Notes: a model not told the origin generated them from the letters alone. Positions 1-11,559 are shown, counted from the first letter of the stretch. The stretch is DNA of 64,000 nt from Eutrigla gurnardus (GCA_963514095.1 OY741268.1:8323324-8387323), one strand, 5' to 3'. A program made the numbers and translations.

Positions 1-19
1 TTTTGGACAGTGGTGACAT

Positions 20-24
<5 letters not shown>

Positions 25-115
<91 letters not shown>

Positions 116-211
116 CACACACACACACACACACACGCCTGCTGTCTTCCCACCATGCTTCAGCCTCAACTCATTAGTTCATATTACACGGCTAATAAGA
201 GCTAACCAAAC

Positions 212-276
<65 letters not shown>

Positions 277-406
277 CACAGGCCTGATAGGGTAAATGTA
301 TTCGTGGGTAATTGTGCAGTCCTGCATAAATCACCACACACACTGTACATGAACAATATGTGCATATTTTAACCGTCCAAACTCGACTTCCATAGCAATT
401 AGAGAG

Positions 407-455
<49 letters not shown>
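25..455. repeat. Cluster of three long CA/TG microsatellites
   Basis: The three tracts are (CA)n at 25-136 with one interruption, (GT)n at 214-274 and (GT)n at 409-455. CA on the + strand is followed by TG, so the first tract could pair with the others as an inverted pair. Apparent His-Thr and Cys-Val reading frames here are artefacts of the dinucleotide. Confidence 0.97.
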
Positions 456-458
<3 letters not shown>

Positions 459-1218
459 ATATAATTACATTCATGCTGGACGATCAGCAGGGCACATTAC
501 CATCCGACGCTAACACTCAGAGCCAAAAACAAAAGAAGTCATGTGATGTCAGGAAGTGGGTCATATCCTTTTCTGATTCTTCTGATTATTATTCATATCT
601 TGCACTTCTTTCATTAAAGTTGAACAGAAACGCGAGTTCATATATGTCATACATGTTTACAGTCTATTATTGTGTCATCCTGATGATCTACACTGTAATC
701 TTCTTTTGAGGAGATTACGGAGAGTTTTGTGACTTGTGATATTGGTATATTAAATTGTAAGGAAATACAAAACAAAAATACTCATACAGGGATATGATAT
801 GAACAACAGAGAAGCCGTCTTGGATCTCAGGCTCCTCAACAACACTCATTACATACAGTATGTGTAAAACAGACAATCTAAGACATAAACAGTGTTGACA
901 TATATATAAAACACACAATAATTTCAAAGTGAATAAACCAAATTGAAATTTCTTAGCAAAAAGTAATTGCAGTTTCAGTTAGACTTTAAATACATGTAAT
1001 TATAAAATACTTCGTCCCTCAGCAGGAAAATGAAGGTGAGGCTGCAAACAGACGATTCTTTTCCATGCATAGAGAACAACAGATGCAAATATGACAATGT
1101 GGGCTTCACCCGTTTCAGTTTCAGCATCTGTTGAGTTTGATTTCTGCTCAGATTAACTTTCAGATTGAAATGTACACTCAAACCACAACCTGTAGTGTTT
1201 GTGTGTCCTTCCAGTCTA

Positions 1219-1220
<2 letters not shown>

Positions 1221-1288
<68 letters not shown>

Positions 1289-1379
1289 GTCTGTCAGGAT
1301 GTGTTTGCTCTGACTTTGTTTCCCACTGAATCAGATTTAAACATCCACTGTTTATTTGATTAACATTCTGGCAGGCAGC

Positions 1380-1452
<73 letters not shown>

Positions 1453-1698
1453 TGTGTGTGTGTGTGTGTGCGTGAGTGTGTGTGTGTGTGTGCGTGAGTG
1501 TGTGTGTGTGTGTGCGTGAGTGTGTGTGTGTGTGTGCGTGCTGTATGGCTCATTAGTCCGCTGTGTGTATTTATGTGTGTGTGTGAGACGACAGGCCATG
1601 CTGGTTAAAGACTCAAACGGCGGTCACACTCCATCTCCTGTTTGATTAATGTCATGGTGTGTGTGTGTGTGTGTGTGTGAGTGTGTGTGTGTGTGTGT

Positions 1699-1734
<36 letters not shown>
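1221..1734. repeat. TG microsatellite cluster with a 22-bp higher-order unit
   Basis: The tracts are 1221-1287, 1381-1540 and 1657-1734. In the middle tract the interruption gcgtgag recurs with exact 22-bp spacing (the c bases are at 1471, 1493, 1515 and 1537). The simple repeat has therefore begun to duplicate in longer units. Confidence 0.96.
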
Positions 1735-1735
<1 letters not shown>

Positions 1736-2492
1736 ACATTTAATGTGCTCATTTTGGAGGTTTACGTTCATGTTGGATTGTTTGACCTGCAGCCGTTTGT
1801 TCTCCATATTATTTACTATTTCAGTGGAAAACCTTTTTTCAACCAATCACGTTGCAGAACAGACGTATCAGAACGTACGCTGTACAACAGCAGGAAGGCT
1901 CAGTAGTCCGGGACAGCAAACTTTATTACTCCTTTCAACCTTGACAAAGAGCTGCTCTTACCTTTCACAATAAAAGCCCTTGCCATATGCACCGTGTTTA
2001 CCAGAGGGCTCTCAGTCAGAACCGTTCACTAAAAGGAAACTCAAATAGATCACAGCAGCTTCGGCGATACAACAGTTCAGCGCCGACTGACTTCCAGGCA
2101 ACTTTTACGTGTTTTCGTGCCGTATGTTTGCCAAGCCCCTGCTGTGAAAGAACTTTAGTGGGCAAATCTGCAAGACAAGATCCAAAATGGCGTGTCCAGT
2201 TGCCCCTTTTCTAGTGTTTTTTAATGTCTGACTAAGTCCTGTAGGAACTGCAGTTGCTGTTCGTTGTTGTTGCAGGTGTGGTCATTTAGGAAGGAGCACA
2301 CATTGTTAGCAGCATAGCATGCCGTGAACAATGTGTTTACATCAGTAATGTTGCGTTGTCCCAGTCCTCCGGACAGCGTTGGTGTCTCTAGACTCTTCTC
2401 TGATCAGTTCTGGTTGCTTGCAGCTCACAGGCTGCTGATTCTTAAACAGAAAAACAAACTGCTCAGAGAGCTGCAGGAAAACTCACAACATT

Positions 2493-2494
2493 AA

Positions 2495-2566
<72 letters not shown>

Positions 2567-2568
2567 TT
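2493..2568. repeat. (TA)n tract forming a perfect 76-bp palindrome
   Basis: An uninterrupted TA run is bounded by aactcat on the left and atgagtt on the right. The whole 76 bp is self-complementary, including the non-TA flanks, so it can extrude as a cruciform or hairpin. Confidence 0.95.
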
Positions 2569-2906
2569 GGAGCTACATGATGTTTACACTGAGTGAAACC
2601 ACACACTCTGTATTTTGTTACGGCTGCTGCAATCCATCACATAGAAATATTCTGCATCATTTTACACACATTTCCTCCAAATTAACCTGACAGATTTGTG
2701 GAAATGTGATATTTCTGGGAACTGCGAGTCCTCCCCTAGAGTTTAAAATAAAGTTTTGCTTCCTTGAAAACAACAACGTGTAGGTGAAGCAGTAGATGTA
2801 GAACCAGTAGAAGACATTGTTTCAGGGATCTCTGACTGACCCTCATTTTAATTTGAGAAAAAGATCAACCTCACAGTTTAAATTGCAATATTCAGGCCGA
2901 ATTTAT

Positions 2907-2938
<32 letters not shown>

Positions 2939-3099
2939 TGGATATGGACTGACTGCACAGGACCGGCTGTCTTGCTCAGTAATTGTTTGCAGAGTGCTTG
3001 ACACGACTCCCGCTGACCTTTAATTTCAGGCTTTGTGGTGGAAACGTGCAGATCGCCGGCCGCAGCCTTGTATTTGCTCTGTGTGTGTGTTTTATTTTT

Positions 3100-3360
3100 T
3101 GCTCTCCGGCTGCTGGCGGTTGATTTACACTCCGGGCATGTTCGAGTGAGCCGTGTGCCATCGATACTGTTTTTATTACACCTTGTGCCAAGTGCTAACA
3201 GCCGGATACGAGGCGCTGTGACGAGTGGATGCAGCCGCAATTAGCATAATTGAAATAATAATAATGCTAACGAGCTTTCTGAGTGGAGGCAGAGCAGAGA
3301 GGATGAGCAGCGATCGCTGCAACGCATTGTGTGTAATTGGGATAATGGTCTGGTTTAGTC
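3100..3360. promoter_or_regulatory. Candidate conserved non-coding element A (intron 1)
   Basis: This repeat-free block of mixed composition follows a noisy repeat region. It has a dense group of homeodomain-type words, gcaattagcataattg followed by aataatgctaacgagc, and a second gtgtaattgggataatgg near the right end. A cgatcgctgc word also occurs. This composition is typical of developmental enhancers. It was called by eye, with no alignment. Confidence 0.35.
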
Positions 3361-3639
3361 GATGCTTTTGATTCCGGATGAAACAGGTGCCAAATTCACC
3401 AGAGCCAGTTTGTTTTAGAGGTAAAACCTACACCTGTATATCAGGTCTTTGTCTTCATTTTATTACAAACGGAAATGAAATGTATCCCAACAAAAGCTTT
3501 GTTTGGATGCAATGTCATAATACTGATATTAAAGGACCATTCTGCATGTTGCAGCTGCAATTTATTGAAATGATCTGCGAGTGTAGCAAGAATATGTCCA
3601 CCGGTGTCCATCTGCATCTTGAAGCAAGAGAGTCAAGTC

Positions 3640-3790
3640 GCTGCACTACAATTCAGATAAAGATAAATGTTATTGATCCCACAGATGGAAAGTGAGGTGT
3701 CCCAGCAGCAGAAGTACAAAATGAGACAGATGACTAAATAACTTAAATATTGCATGAGCATATTCTGTATACAAAATAAAGCATGGAAAA
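3640..3790. repeat. Remnant of a dispersed fish repeat
   Basis: The phrase attgatcccacagatgg, with agcagcagaagtacaaaat and AT-rich sequence after it, resembles the 3' part of a widespread teleost retroelement family. A short related phrase, ttattgatcccataagg, occurs at 43287. No coding part remains. The element name is not assigned. Confidence 0.4.
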
Positions 3791-5049
3791 ATAAAAACGA
3801 TAGATACCACCTAACACACGCTCCAAACACAAGGTTAACATTCACTGTAAAGTGTATTTAATTGAAAATGATCATAAATAAATGAGGAGACAGAATCCTG
3901 ACTCCAGACCTCGTTCAGAGATATAAAGTGTGGTTTTCACTGAGCTTTGCAGGCAGAATTAAGAATGAGAGCATCATCTTCCTACTTTGCTGCCAAAATA
4001 CATGATGAACTTACAGAATCCACCATGTGGGTGAGATATCATGAGTTACAGAAGTAACTACTCTTAATCAACATTTTTGTGCGGTTGATATTCATTAGGA
4101 GTTTTTGTGTTTGTGTCCAATATTCTCTCTTTTAGTTCTGTTTTGGTTTCCAGCAACTCCTGGGGGAAATGTCTCCTTAGCTGCTAAATGAAATAAAGTC
4201 CACTATGTTCACCAGCTCGTCTCTAGCGGGGTCTGTCTGCTGTCAGAGTACCTTCTTATGGGAAAACGACAGAGCGGTGATAGTGACCGATGTGGACAGA
4301 TAAACAATGAGCTGAAATTCAGTTACAAGTAACAACATTGTAGTAAAACCCAAACTAGGAGCTAAAAGAGGCAAATAAGCTATTTTTCTGTAAAGTTCAA
4401 TTGATAATATACTTAGAAATATTGATTTATACCATTAAGAATATATGTTTTGCAGTGTAGCCTGGTCTAAAGGACTATGACCCTGGAAACAAACTCAAAG
4501 ATGTTAATTTGCTAACAAAAATCACTAAAACGATAATTAATCATCAGAATAGTTAACAATGAATTTATCTGCTGATGCATTAGTCATTGAGCTTCATAAT
4601 ATATATAATATAAGATAGTTATTATTAATTCCACCTCAGCAATAATCCACTTCATATCATATTTCTGCATAATGAGTACTTGATACGTATATTTTGCAGA
4701 TGATGTGATGTTTTATCTTCAAATGCAAGCCTGTACTTGATGTTTCCTCCACCACTTATGGCATCAAAATAGCAACATGGATAAGGACAGATGCTCGTGG
4801 ATGTTTTTCTCACAGGAAGTCATTGAGAATATCTGGAAGTGTTGACGTCTACCACGCTGTGATTCCTCTTGTGTTATTCCTTATTTTAACACTGTTGTGT
4901 TTTCTGACACTCGGCTGCTTTGTTCCGACCGAGCCTCCTTTTAAAACCAGACTCTTAACCTGACCGACACACACCTGAGCTGCCCCCCCCCTTCCCTCAG
5001 ACTCTCGACGCCACCGTCCTCCCAGCCAAACGCTTCCAGTCGGAAGAAT

Positions 5050-5290
5050 CAGCTTCCAACAAACTGGCCTACAAATGAGGCATTAAGTATTGGTAATGGA
5101 GGTGCAGAAAGGTCACGGCTGTATTAATCTGCCGTCTGGGGAATACACCCCTGAGCCGGGAAACACAGAGGCCGAGAGAGAGCAGGCAGGCTTTCAAACA
5201 CAAACCTCCAGCATGAATAAATATTTATCAACACCCGGGCGATCATATTGATCATAAAGCGTTTTAGGAAGCAAAACGAGCAGGGAAATG
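5050..5290. promoter_or_regulatory. Candidate conserved non-coding element B (intron 1)
   Basis: This repeat-free block lies directly before a CA cluster. Visible words include gcattaagtattgg, ctgtattaatctgcc, aataaatatttatcaac (forkhead/homeodomain-like) and atcatattgatcataaag. It was called from composition only. Confidence 0.3.
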
Positions 5291-5393
5291 AGACTGATGT
5301 AAAAATATTCTTCTGTTGTTTGGAGCGTGTTCCCCATCGGATGCTCGGGGGTTCTCTGGGCTGAGCACAGAGGTCGCTTCCTGCAGGAACATA

Positions 5394-5420
5394 CACACAC
5401 ACACACACACACACGCACAC

Positions 5421-5475
<55 letters not shown>

Positions 5476-5611
5476 TACATACGCAGGAACATCGATTTTA
5501 TTTCAGGATCAACAAGGATTTTTATCCACTTTTCCTTAAAATCAACTGCTGACATTAACTCACTGATGTTTTTGTCTTTACACACTCAGTTAGCACACAC
5601 ACACACACACA

Positions 5612-5656
<45 letters not shown>

Positions 5657-5693
5657 ACATTAACACACACGCACACACACATACACACACACA
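5394..5693. repeat. Paired CA microsatellites
   Basis: Two CA tracts, 5394-5482 and 5595-5693, are broken by cata, gcac and agac variants. They are separated by about 110 bp of unique sequence. Confidence 0.96.
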
Positions 5694-6224
5694 CAGTGAA
5701 CACATTTTTATAGTTTTAGATGTGATGCTAAAGTAAATTCTGAGATTTTAATAAAGGCATTAAATCAAAAGTATGATGACATCTGACCTCCATTATAATG
5801 AAAACAATCATAAGGAACCAAAATAAATGTGTAATCCCATTAAAGGATAAATGTTTCCTTTATTTCAATTCAATTCTCAATCAATCCAGCTTCATTTCAG
5901 ACACATGGACCCATCAAAGATTTTTCTTTTGAAATTTGAAATAACGTTTAATAAACACGTGATCTGTTTATGATTCTCTTAATATAATAATTACATTTAC
6001 ACTAGTTTTGTGTGTATACTGTGCCTCTTTTAAGAGATCCTTAATTTTATGAATAAAATATTACATTTAACCTTTTTACAAACGTTGGTTAAAACAAACA
6101 CAACAAGACAAAGCAAATCAAGATAAAACAAAGAAGCAATAAACCATATCTTTGGAAACGTTATTCCTCAGTTTTTGTGCCTCCAGATCTCCTGCAACAT
6201 GCGTCTATTTCTGCTCATCACATG

Positions 6225-6362
6225 GAACCACTAATTGCCCGATGCTAGTATGAATGTGTATGAATGATATGAATGTGCGTGTGACGGGTAAAGGTGACTT
6301 GTAATGTGAAGCGTCTTGAGTAGCTAGTAGCTAGAAAATAATGTATATAAATGCACGTCAAT
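6225..6362 (+). repeat. Degenerate SINE tail
   Basis: The phrase gtgaagcgtcttgagtagc followed by a short run ending atgtatataaatgcacg resembles the 3' tail of a common fish tRNA-derived SINE. The same tail occurs in inverted orientation at the left end of the SINE at 30576-30821. The tRNA-like head is not recognisable here. Confidence 0.5.
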
Positions 6363-6605
6363 TTTCAAAATCAACTTTGTGGTACGTGGTTTGGGTTAAA
6401 CTAACCATGTAAGTAAAGCGACAACCAAGTGAATAAAGTAATAAACACTAACTTTTGGTTGCCTATGGGACACCAGCAGCAGTCTACCAGGTGAAAGGTT
6501 TCACTTTTACAGGTTAAACTCATCATCATGTTATATATGGAAGTCCGTGTCTTCTTCCTCCTCCTCTGTTGTCCTCCTGTCCTGCTCCATCATGACCTTT
6601 TGTCT

Positions 6606-6800
6606 TCCATCACCTGTCTTCCTCCATCACCTGTCTTCCTCAATCACCTGTCTTTCTCATCACCTGTCTTTCTGCATCACCTGTCTTTCTCCATCACCTG
6701 TCTTTCTGCATCACCTGTCCTCCTCCATCACCTGTCTTCCTCCATCACCTGTCTTTCTCCATCACCTGTCTTCCTCCTCCACCTGTCTTCCTCCATCATA
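6606..6800. repeat. 17-bp pyrimidine-rich minisatellite
   Basis: About 11 tandem copies of a unit near cacctgtcttcctccat are present, with 16- to 18-bp variants. Each unit carries a CACCTG E-box word, the reverse complement of CAGGTG. Confidence 0.93.
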
Positions 6801-6860
6801 ACCTCTCGTCCTCCGTCTCCTGTTGTCCTCCTGTTTATTGGTCATTCTCCTTTATTAATG

Positions 6861-7424
6861 TGAGGACAGTGACAGAGTGGAAGAGAGAGGGAATGCGGCT
6901 CAGTAAAGGGCCACAGGTTGGATTCGAACCCTCTCCAGTAAGGACTCTTGGTACATGCGGCTCAGTAAAGGGCCACAGGTTGGACTCGAACCCTCTCCAG
7001 TAAGGACTCTTGGTACATGCGGCTCAGTAAAGGGCCACAGGTTGGACTCGAACCCTCTCCAGTAAGGACTCTTGGTACATGCGGCTCAGTAAAGGGCCAC
7101 AGGTTGGATTCGAACCCTCTCCAGTAAGGACTCTTGGTACATGCGGCTCAGTAAAGGGCCACAGGTTGGACTCGAACCCTCTCCAGTAAGGACTCTTGGT
7201 ACATGCCGGCTCAGTAAAGGGCCACAGGTTGGATTCGAACCCTCTCCAGTAAGGACTCTTGGTACATGCGGCTCAGTAAAGGGCCACAGGTTGGATTCGA
7301 ACCCTCTCCAGTAAGGACTCTTGGTACATGCGGCTCAGTAAAGGGCCACAGGTTGGATTCGAACCCTCTCCAGTAAGGACTCTTGGTACATGCCGGCTCT
7401 ACCGAGTGAGCTATCTGGAGAGAC
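6861..7424 (-). mobile_element. tRNA-derived SINE with its central part tandemly amplified eight times
   Basis: On the - strand the element starts near 7424 with a tRNA-like head. The head has an A-box-like tagctcactcggtagagc and a B box ggttcgaatcc, followed by a segment containing cctgtggccctttactgagc. It ends at 6861-6894 in a pyrimidine-rich tail (ctctctcttccactctgtc). Between head and tail the unit containing the B box repeats every 62 bp. Units start at 6895, 6957, 7019, 7081, 7143, 7205, 7268 and 7330, with only ggattcg/ggactcg and one extra-c variant. The anticodon arm does not fold properly, so this is not a working tRNA gene. Confidence 0.85.
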
Positions 7425-7738
7425 GATTTTAGAAAGACTGACACCAGACGAGTGAAAGTAATCCAGATCAAAAGATCAACATTTAGACATTTAGAATGTA
7501 AACAAACCAAATCTATGAAAGAATGCACGTGTGTGTTTTACTGTTAATGCAGCCAGCGATGTTCTTATAGACCACAGTACATGTTCTATAAGAACGCAAA
7601 GCATTACCTGGTTTCCTGCAGGAACATGTCAGGGCTTCATGACATCAGCCTGTTAATACGACCTGGTGTTCCTAATGTTTGGGTGCATCCTTGTCGATGT
7701 GGACTTTTCCAATAATGCCGTGTTGTTCTGTGTTTCAG

Positions 7739-7895
7739 CGGTGTTGGTCTGGCCCGAGCTCACTTCGAGAAGCAGCCGCCGTCCAACCTGAGGAAGTCCA
7801 ACTTCTTCCACTTCGTGCTGGCGCTGTACGACAGACAGGGTCAGCCGGTCGAGATCGAGAGGACTTCCTACATCGACTTTGTGGAGAAAGACAAG
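7739..7895 (+). CDS. ebf: EBF/COE transcription factor, exon 2 (start of DNA-binding domain)
   Basis: This internal exon encodes 52 full codons, beginning GVGLARAHFEKQ and ending VEKDK, preceded by the last base of a serine codon split by intron 1. It aligns without gaps to about residues 45-97 of EBF1, the beginning of the COE DNA-binding domain of these nuclear zinc-finger transcription factors. The NLRKSNFF block is present, and its arginine corresponds to DNA-contacting Arg63 of EBF1. The acceptor is tgtttcag at 7731-7738 and the donor is gtgacg at 7896. The GVGL start separates it from EBF2, which has GVAL. The stretch TSYIDFVEKDK differs from the usual EBF1 form (TAFVGFVEKEK) and partly resembles EBF4. 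Family assignment is very secure; the paralogue is not. The first coding exon is outside the window. Confidence 0.97.
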
Positions 7896-8248
7896 GTGAC
7901 GTGTCACACATGTTCCTTCATCACCATCAACACACGCTGCAGTTTATCTGGACCCAGTGTGGACGTCATAACACCAGTGCCTCCCTCTCCTCTAGAGTTC
8001 ACTCTTCAGCCGGAGAGTTTACAGACTGTAACCGACAATGTCACTACTTATTAAACCTTCCAATAAATGTGAGCTAAACCAGCCAATTATCCCAAGAAAC
8101 AACATGATATCATTCATATATTTCACACCTACAAATAGACAAAACATTATAATAATTCAATTTCACAATGGAACATTAATCATGGCTATGTTAAATTTGT
8201 GATAATGGAACAAACATCTTGTGTGGAATTATATCTCCATCCCAAATA

Positions 8249-8259
8249 CGACGACGACG

Positions 8260-8311
<52 letters not shown>

Positions 8312-8330
8312 ATAATAATAATAATAATTA
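8249..8330. repeat. Compound trinucleotide repeat (ACG)n(ACT)n(AAT)n
   Basis: Four ACG units are followed by about 17 ACT units and then about 7 AAT units. The compound structure fits successive point changes in one expanding triplet. Confidence 0.95.
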
Positions 8331-8487
8331 TAATATCCAGACAGGTTGAGGAGTGTTTGTTGTTTGATCGGCTGCCAGCTGGCATTAAAATCTTTCCCTC
8401 CACCCACCCACTCACTCACTCACCTCAACTCTGCTTTGACCTCTAGTCTCTCGCCCGATACCCCCAACACACTCACACACACTCACA

Positions 8488-8511
8488 CTGGGAGTGAGCC
8501 AACACTCCCAG
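8488..8511. other. Short perfect inverted repeat
   Basis: The words ctgggagtg (8488-8496) and cactcccag (8503-8511) are exact reverse complements separated by six bases. They could form a small hairpin. Function is unknown. Confidence 0.6.
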
Positions 8512-9695
8512 GCACAGTTGGCAGCGAGTGACCGACCGATGGAGACTGAAAGGAAAGAGACAGAGCCGAAAGAGGAATAGAGAAGAAGGAGGAGGAGGCG
8601 TGAGAGAGGATCAAGAGAGAAAATAAAGTGTTAAAGAGACATGAAGAAGAGATGGGGATAAAACAGATGCTCAGATATTTGTTAGTTAGATTTCAAACCT
8701 GTAACAACAAGAAAACAAGAATAACCAATACATTAAATAGTAATCATATACAGCACATTCTCTATCAACAAAATAAAAAAACCGATCTATACATATAAAT
8801 AAATAAGTGCCTGTATACAAGAAGTATACAGTTATTATGGTCCTACCTCTTCTACAACTTAAATCATGTTTATCATAAACAGAATAATTCATTATTTACC
8901 TTAGTGCTAATCAATCAAACATTAATCAACTTATTTTACAGATAAAGCATTTTACAAAATATAAATAATAAAAGTATGATGGAAGCACATACCCACTCTG
9001 AAAAGAGTGAAATAGATACAAATGTGATAATAATAATAATACAGGTTATTTATAATGCACTCAAAGCAATGTTGCACAGTGCTCTAAGTGGTTGAACCAG
9101 TAAATAAAACATTTCAGGACTCGGCAATACAAATTATTTTTAATAAAATACCCAAAAGCAATGAGTAAATAAACAGCAATAACATTAAAAATGACGAAAT
9201 ATTGTGTCCCGATTACAAATGGAAAAAGCTGATTTTGTAAGTCAAACCTATGAGATAGTGTTTCTCCAAGTGTCTCTCAAAATAAAAATTATCATTATGT
9301 TTCTTGAATTTGACCAAAAATCAATAATAGACTGTGTAGCTCATTATTTTTGACGTATCTCATGTAAGTTTGATTTAAAAAGACAATGTATTATTTATTA
9401 TCAGGCTTTATTACTTAGTTATTTGTAGGGAGAACGACTGCCTCAATAACAATCCAACTTTGATCTTTTGTTCTTTGGGTTGGTTCTTCAAATACTCAGA
9501 TTACTGTCAAAGTACATGGATTTGAAGTGAGTTATTTCCAGTACTGTAGTGTACTGTGTGTGTCTGACTTTGACAGGACCAGCTCTGGCTGTGAGGCCTG
9601 CAGCTGCTTGCTGAGAGCAGCATCACTTCCTGGTGGACTGCAAATGTTGTATTATCACACCTTCATCACAGTCACTCTCTGTGTTTGTGTGACAG

Positions 9696-9759
9696 GAGTA
9701 CAACGGAGAGAAGACCAACAACGGGATCCACTACAGGCTACAGCTCCTCTACAGCAACG
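9696..9759 (+). CDS. ebf: EBF/COE transcription factor, exon 3
   Basis: The exon is 64 nt long and encodes 21 codons, EYNGEKTNNGIHYRLQLLYS plus N, and the first base of a glycine codon. This matches EBF residues 98-118. It begins in phase 0 after a gacag acceptor and ends at a consensus donor gtgagt at 9760. The HYRLQLLYSNG form matches EBF1; EBF3 carries HYKLQLLYSNG and EBF4 HYRLRLVYNNG. The EYNG start occupies the only poorly conserved spot in this part of the family. The upstream pyrimidine tract is weak because it is interrupted by tgtgtttgtgtga. Frame and length agree exactly with exon 2 and exon 4. Confidence 0.96.
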
Positions 9760-10710
9760 GTGAGTCTTAATATAATGTCATCAGCATATGTGTGTATATG
9801 TGTTTCCTGTTTGGTATAAAGATGTCACGCTACCTGGACTAGAAGCGTCAACATTAACCAGGCAGGTTATGTATTCAGTGAAAGAAATGAGTCGAATGAA
9901 AATCTACATTTGGTAGGATTTAATGCTAACAGTAGTCCTGCCCCTCAATTAACAGACCGGCCAATACGAACGTTGCATTTCTGACCCGGTCCAGCAACTA
10001 TCCAGCTCCGCTCCAGACACTCTCTGCCGTTTCAGATGTTCTTCTAATACTCGCTACCTGGACTGCTCCGAAGGGGATAGACGTTTAAAAATGCTACGTT
10101 TCTACCTAAAATCATATGGAGCTAACATTAGCAGATTACGTTGGCACATCATTAACTAGCATTAGCACTTGTATGCTAGGCTAGCTACTGAAGGTTTACT
10201 GAATGGCCTTTCAAAGATTGTAATAGTGAATAAACAAACAGTGCTGTTCCTTCATTTTATCGTCTTCTGTTTGATCACCGGCGACGATGCTTCACTTTTA
10301 CACTTTAGCTTTTCGACATCCTGGATTTATCCTTCAAACGCAGATTGTAGACCTTTCTGTCTGCTTCTCTCTGAAATCAATTTTTAATTCTTCCAAAAAT
10401 GTGATAATTCTAGTGCAGATAGTGATAGTGTGTAGCTGTGACAGATTAGAGAAGATTAGATTTCCCTAACAATCACTAGAGACCGTCATAGCCACAGTCG
10501 ACACTGATGCATATCTATGGTTTCAAGAGCGGAGCAGAGTAAAAACAAATTACGATGTGATATCTCTGGTGGATTCGAAGGTCTGGACCCAGACAAAATA
10601 CTAGTCTGGTCTCCTAAAATGATGTTCCCACACAACCAAACTGAATTATGTTTCAGGGTTCTTTTATTTCTGGAGTATGAATGATGAATTAGATTCAAAT
10701 GAGTCTATGT

Positions 10711-10960
10711 AGGGAGAAGATCTGGGTGGTGGAGAGGTCAAAAAACACAGGACTTTCACCCAGGAGACTGCTGTTCGAGTCCTGTCGTAACAAAGTACTT
10801 TTGTAGCATTTTTGTTTAGTTTCAATTTCATAGGAATTTTAAGTCAAACCATGATGGTTTTTTTTACAAAACAAAGTACTATGCAGCGTTGTACCCGTTT
10901 TAATTTAATTTTGGTTGTTAACCACGTCTTTCAACCAACTGTTTGGTCTGGAAACAAATT
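10711..10960 (+). repeat. tRNA-derived dispersed repeat, copy 1
   Basis: The left part has an A-box-like stretch (ctgggtggtggagaggtc) and a clear B box (gttcgagtcc) around cactttcac-type sequence (ggactttcacccaggagac). The body continues with acaaagtactttt and aaccatgatggtt. Related copies sharing the caggagac core and the body lie at 60005-60245 and 62145-62340; body-only pieces lie near 21000-21280, 32040-32100, 35280-35440, 36410-36500 and 51420-51600. Confidence 0.65.
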
Positions 10961-11285
10961 CCCAGGAAAGGTAACTGAGAGTGCAGTTTAGTTGCAACTT
11001 ACCGTCGTTTTGTTGGAGACGGCGTTGGATTGACAGCATGAAGTTAATACTAAATTTCTCCATCTGTAAATGGCAGCTCTGTAGGTCAGGTGAGTCTTTG
11101 TTCAGACTGGAGTTCAGGGGAGCAGTATTGATTGATGAAGTGGAGCTAATGATTGGTCGCTCCCACAGGTGAACGCGTCCTTTCCTGCATGAATTGGAAG
11201 TTTGTAGAGGGAATTTATATTAAAGGTCACCTCAGCAGACTTATAGTTGAAGTGAACTGTGAGGCTGGAAAAAGGTTTTCATCAT

Positions 11286-11287
<2 letters not shown>

Positions 11288-11352
<65 letters not shown>
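11288..11352. repeat. (CA)n microsatellite
   Basis: This is a pure CA tract of about 32 units in intron 3. Confidence 0.97.
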
Positions 11353-11354
<2 letters not shown>

Positions 11355-11559
11355 GACAGACATCTGGAATATCTGACAACTAACCAAACGTGAACTCTGT
11401 TTTGTCCATCGGGGGAAAGTGGAGGGATCTTTTACTGATTCAAAACACACAGCTCGGCTTTGCGCTGGCACGAGTCCAGAGCTGCAGGAGGAGGACGGCC
11501 GTAATGCTCTCAGACCCCTGCAGAAACGCCAGATAAAGTGGGACATAAAAGAGCGTTTT

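Larger units (their letters stand above)
1..7738 (+). other. EBF gene intron 1 (3' part)
   Basis: This is non-coding sequence upstream of exon 2. I searched for the expected first coding exon, ending in a DANTAAQ-type peptide and a donor, and did not find it. The intron holds the CA/TG clusters at 25-455, 1221-1734 and 5394-5693, the palindrome at 2493-2568, a repeat-free candidate element at 3100-3360 and the SINE-derived array at 6861-7424. I see nothing recognisable in AT-rich 3790-5040 or 5700-6220. Confidence 0.85.
7896..9695 (+). other. EBF gene intron 2
   Basis: This 1.8-kb intron separates exons 2 and 3 and has a phase 0 border. It contains an ACG/ACT/AAT trinucleotide run at 8249-8330 and a 9-bp inverted repeat at 8488-8511. 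The stretch 8650-9520 is AT-rich, and I recognise nothing in it. Confidence 0.95.

Noticed and set aside
6861..7424. CRISPR-like regular repeats
   Set aside because: The 62-bp units are joined directly without unique spacers and carry tRNA-like boxes; this is eukaryotic DNA and a SINE-derived tandem array.
7340..7424. tRNA gene on the - strand at the head of the array
   Set aside because: The anticodon arm cannot form a five-base stem with a seven-base loop, so I call it a SINE head.
1..7738. First coding exon of the EBF gene
   Set aside because: No match to the expected N-terminal peptide ending in the split serine codon, so it must lie upstream.
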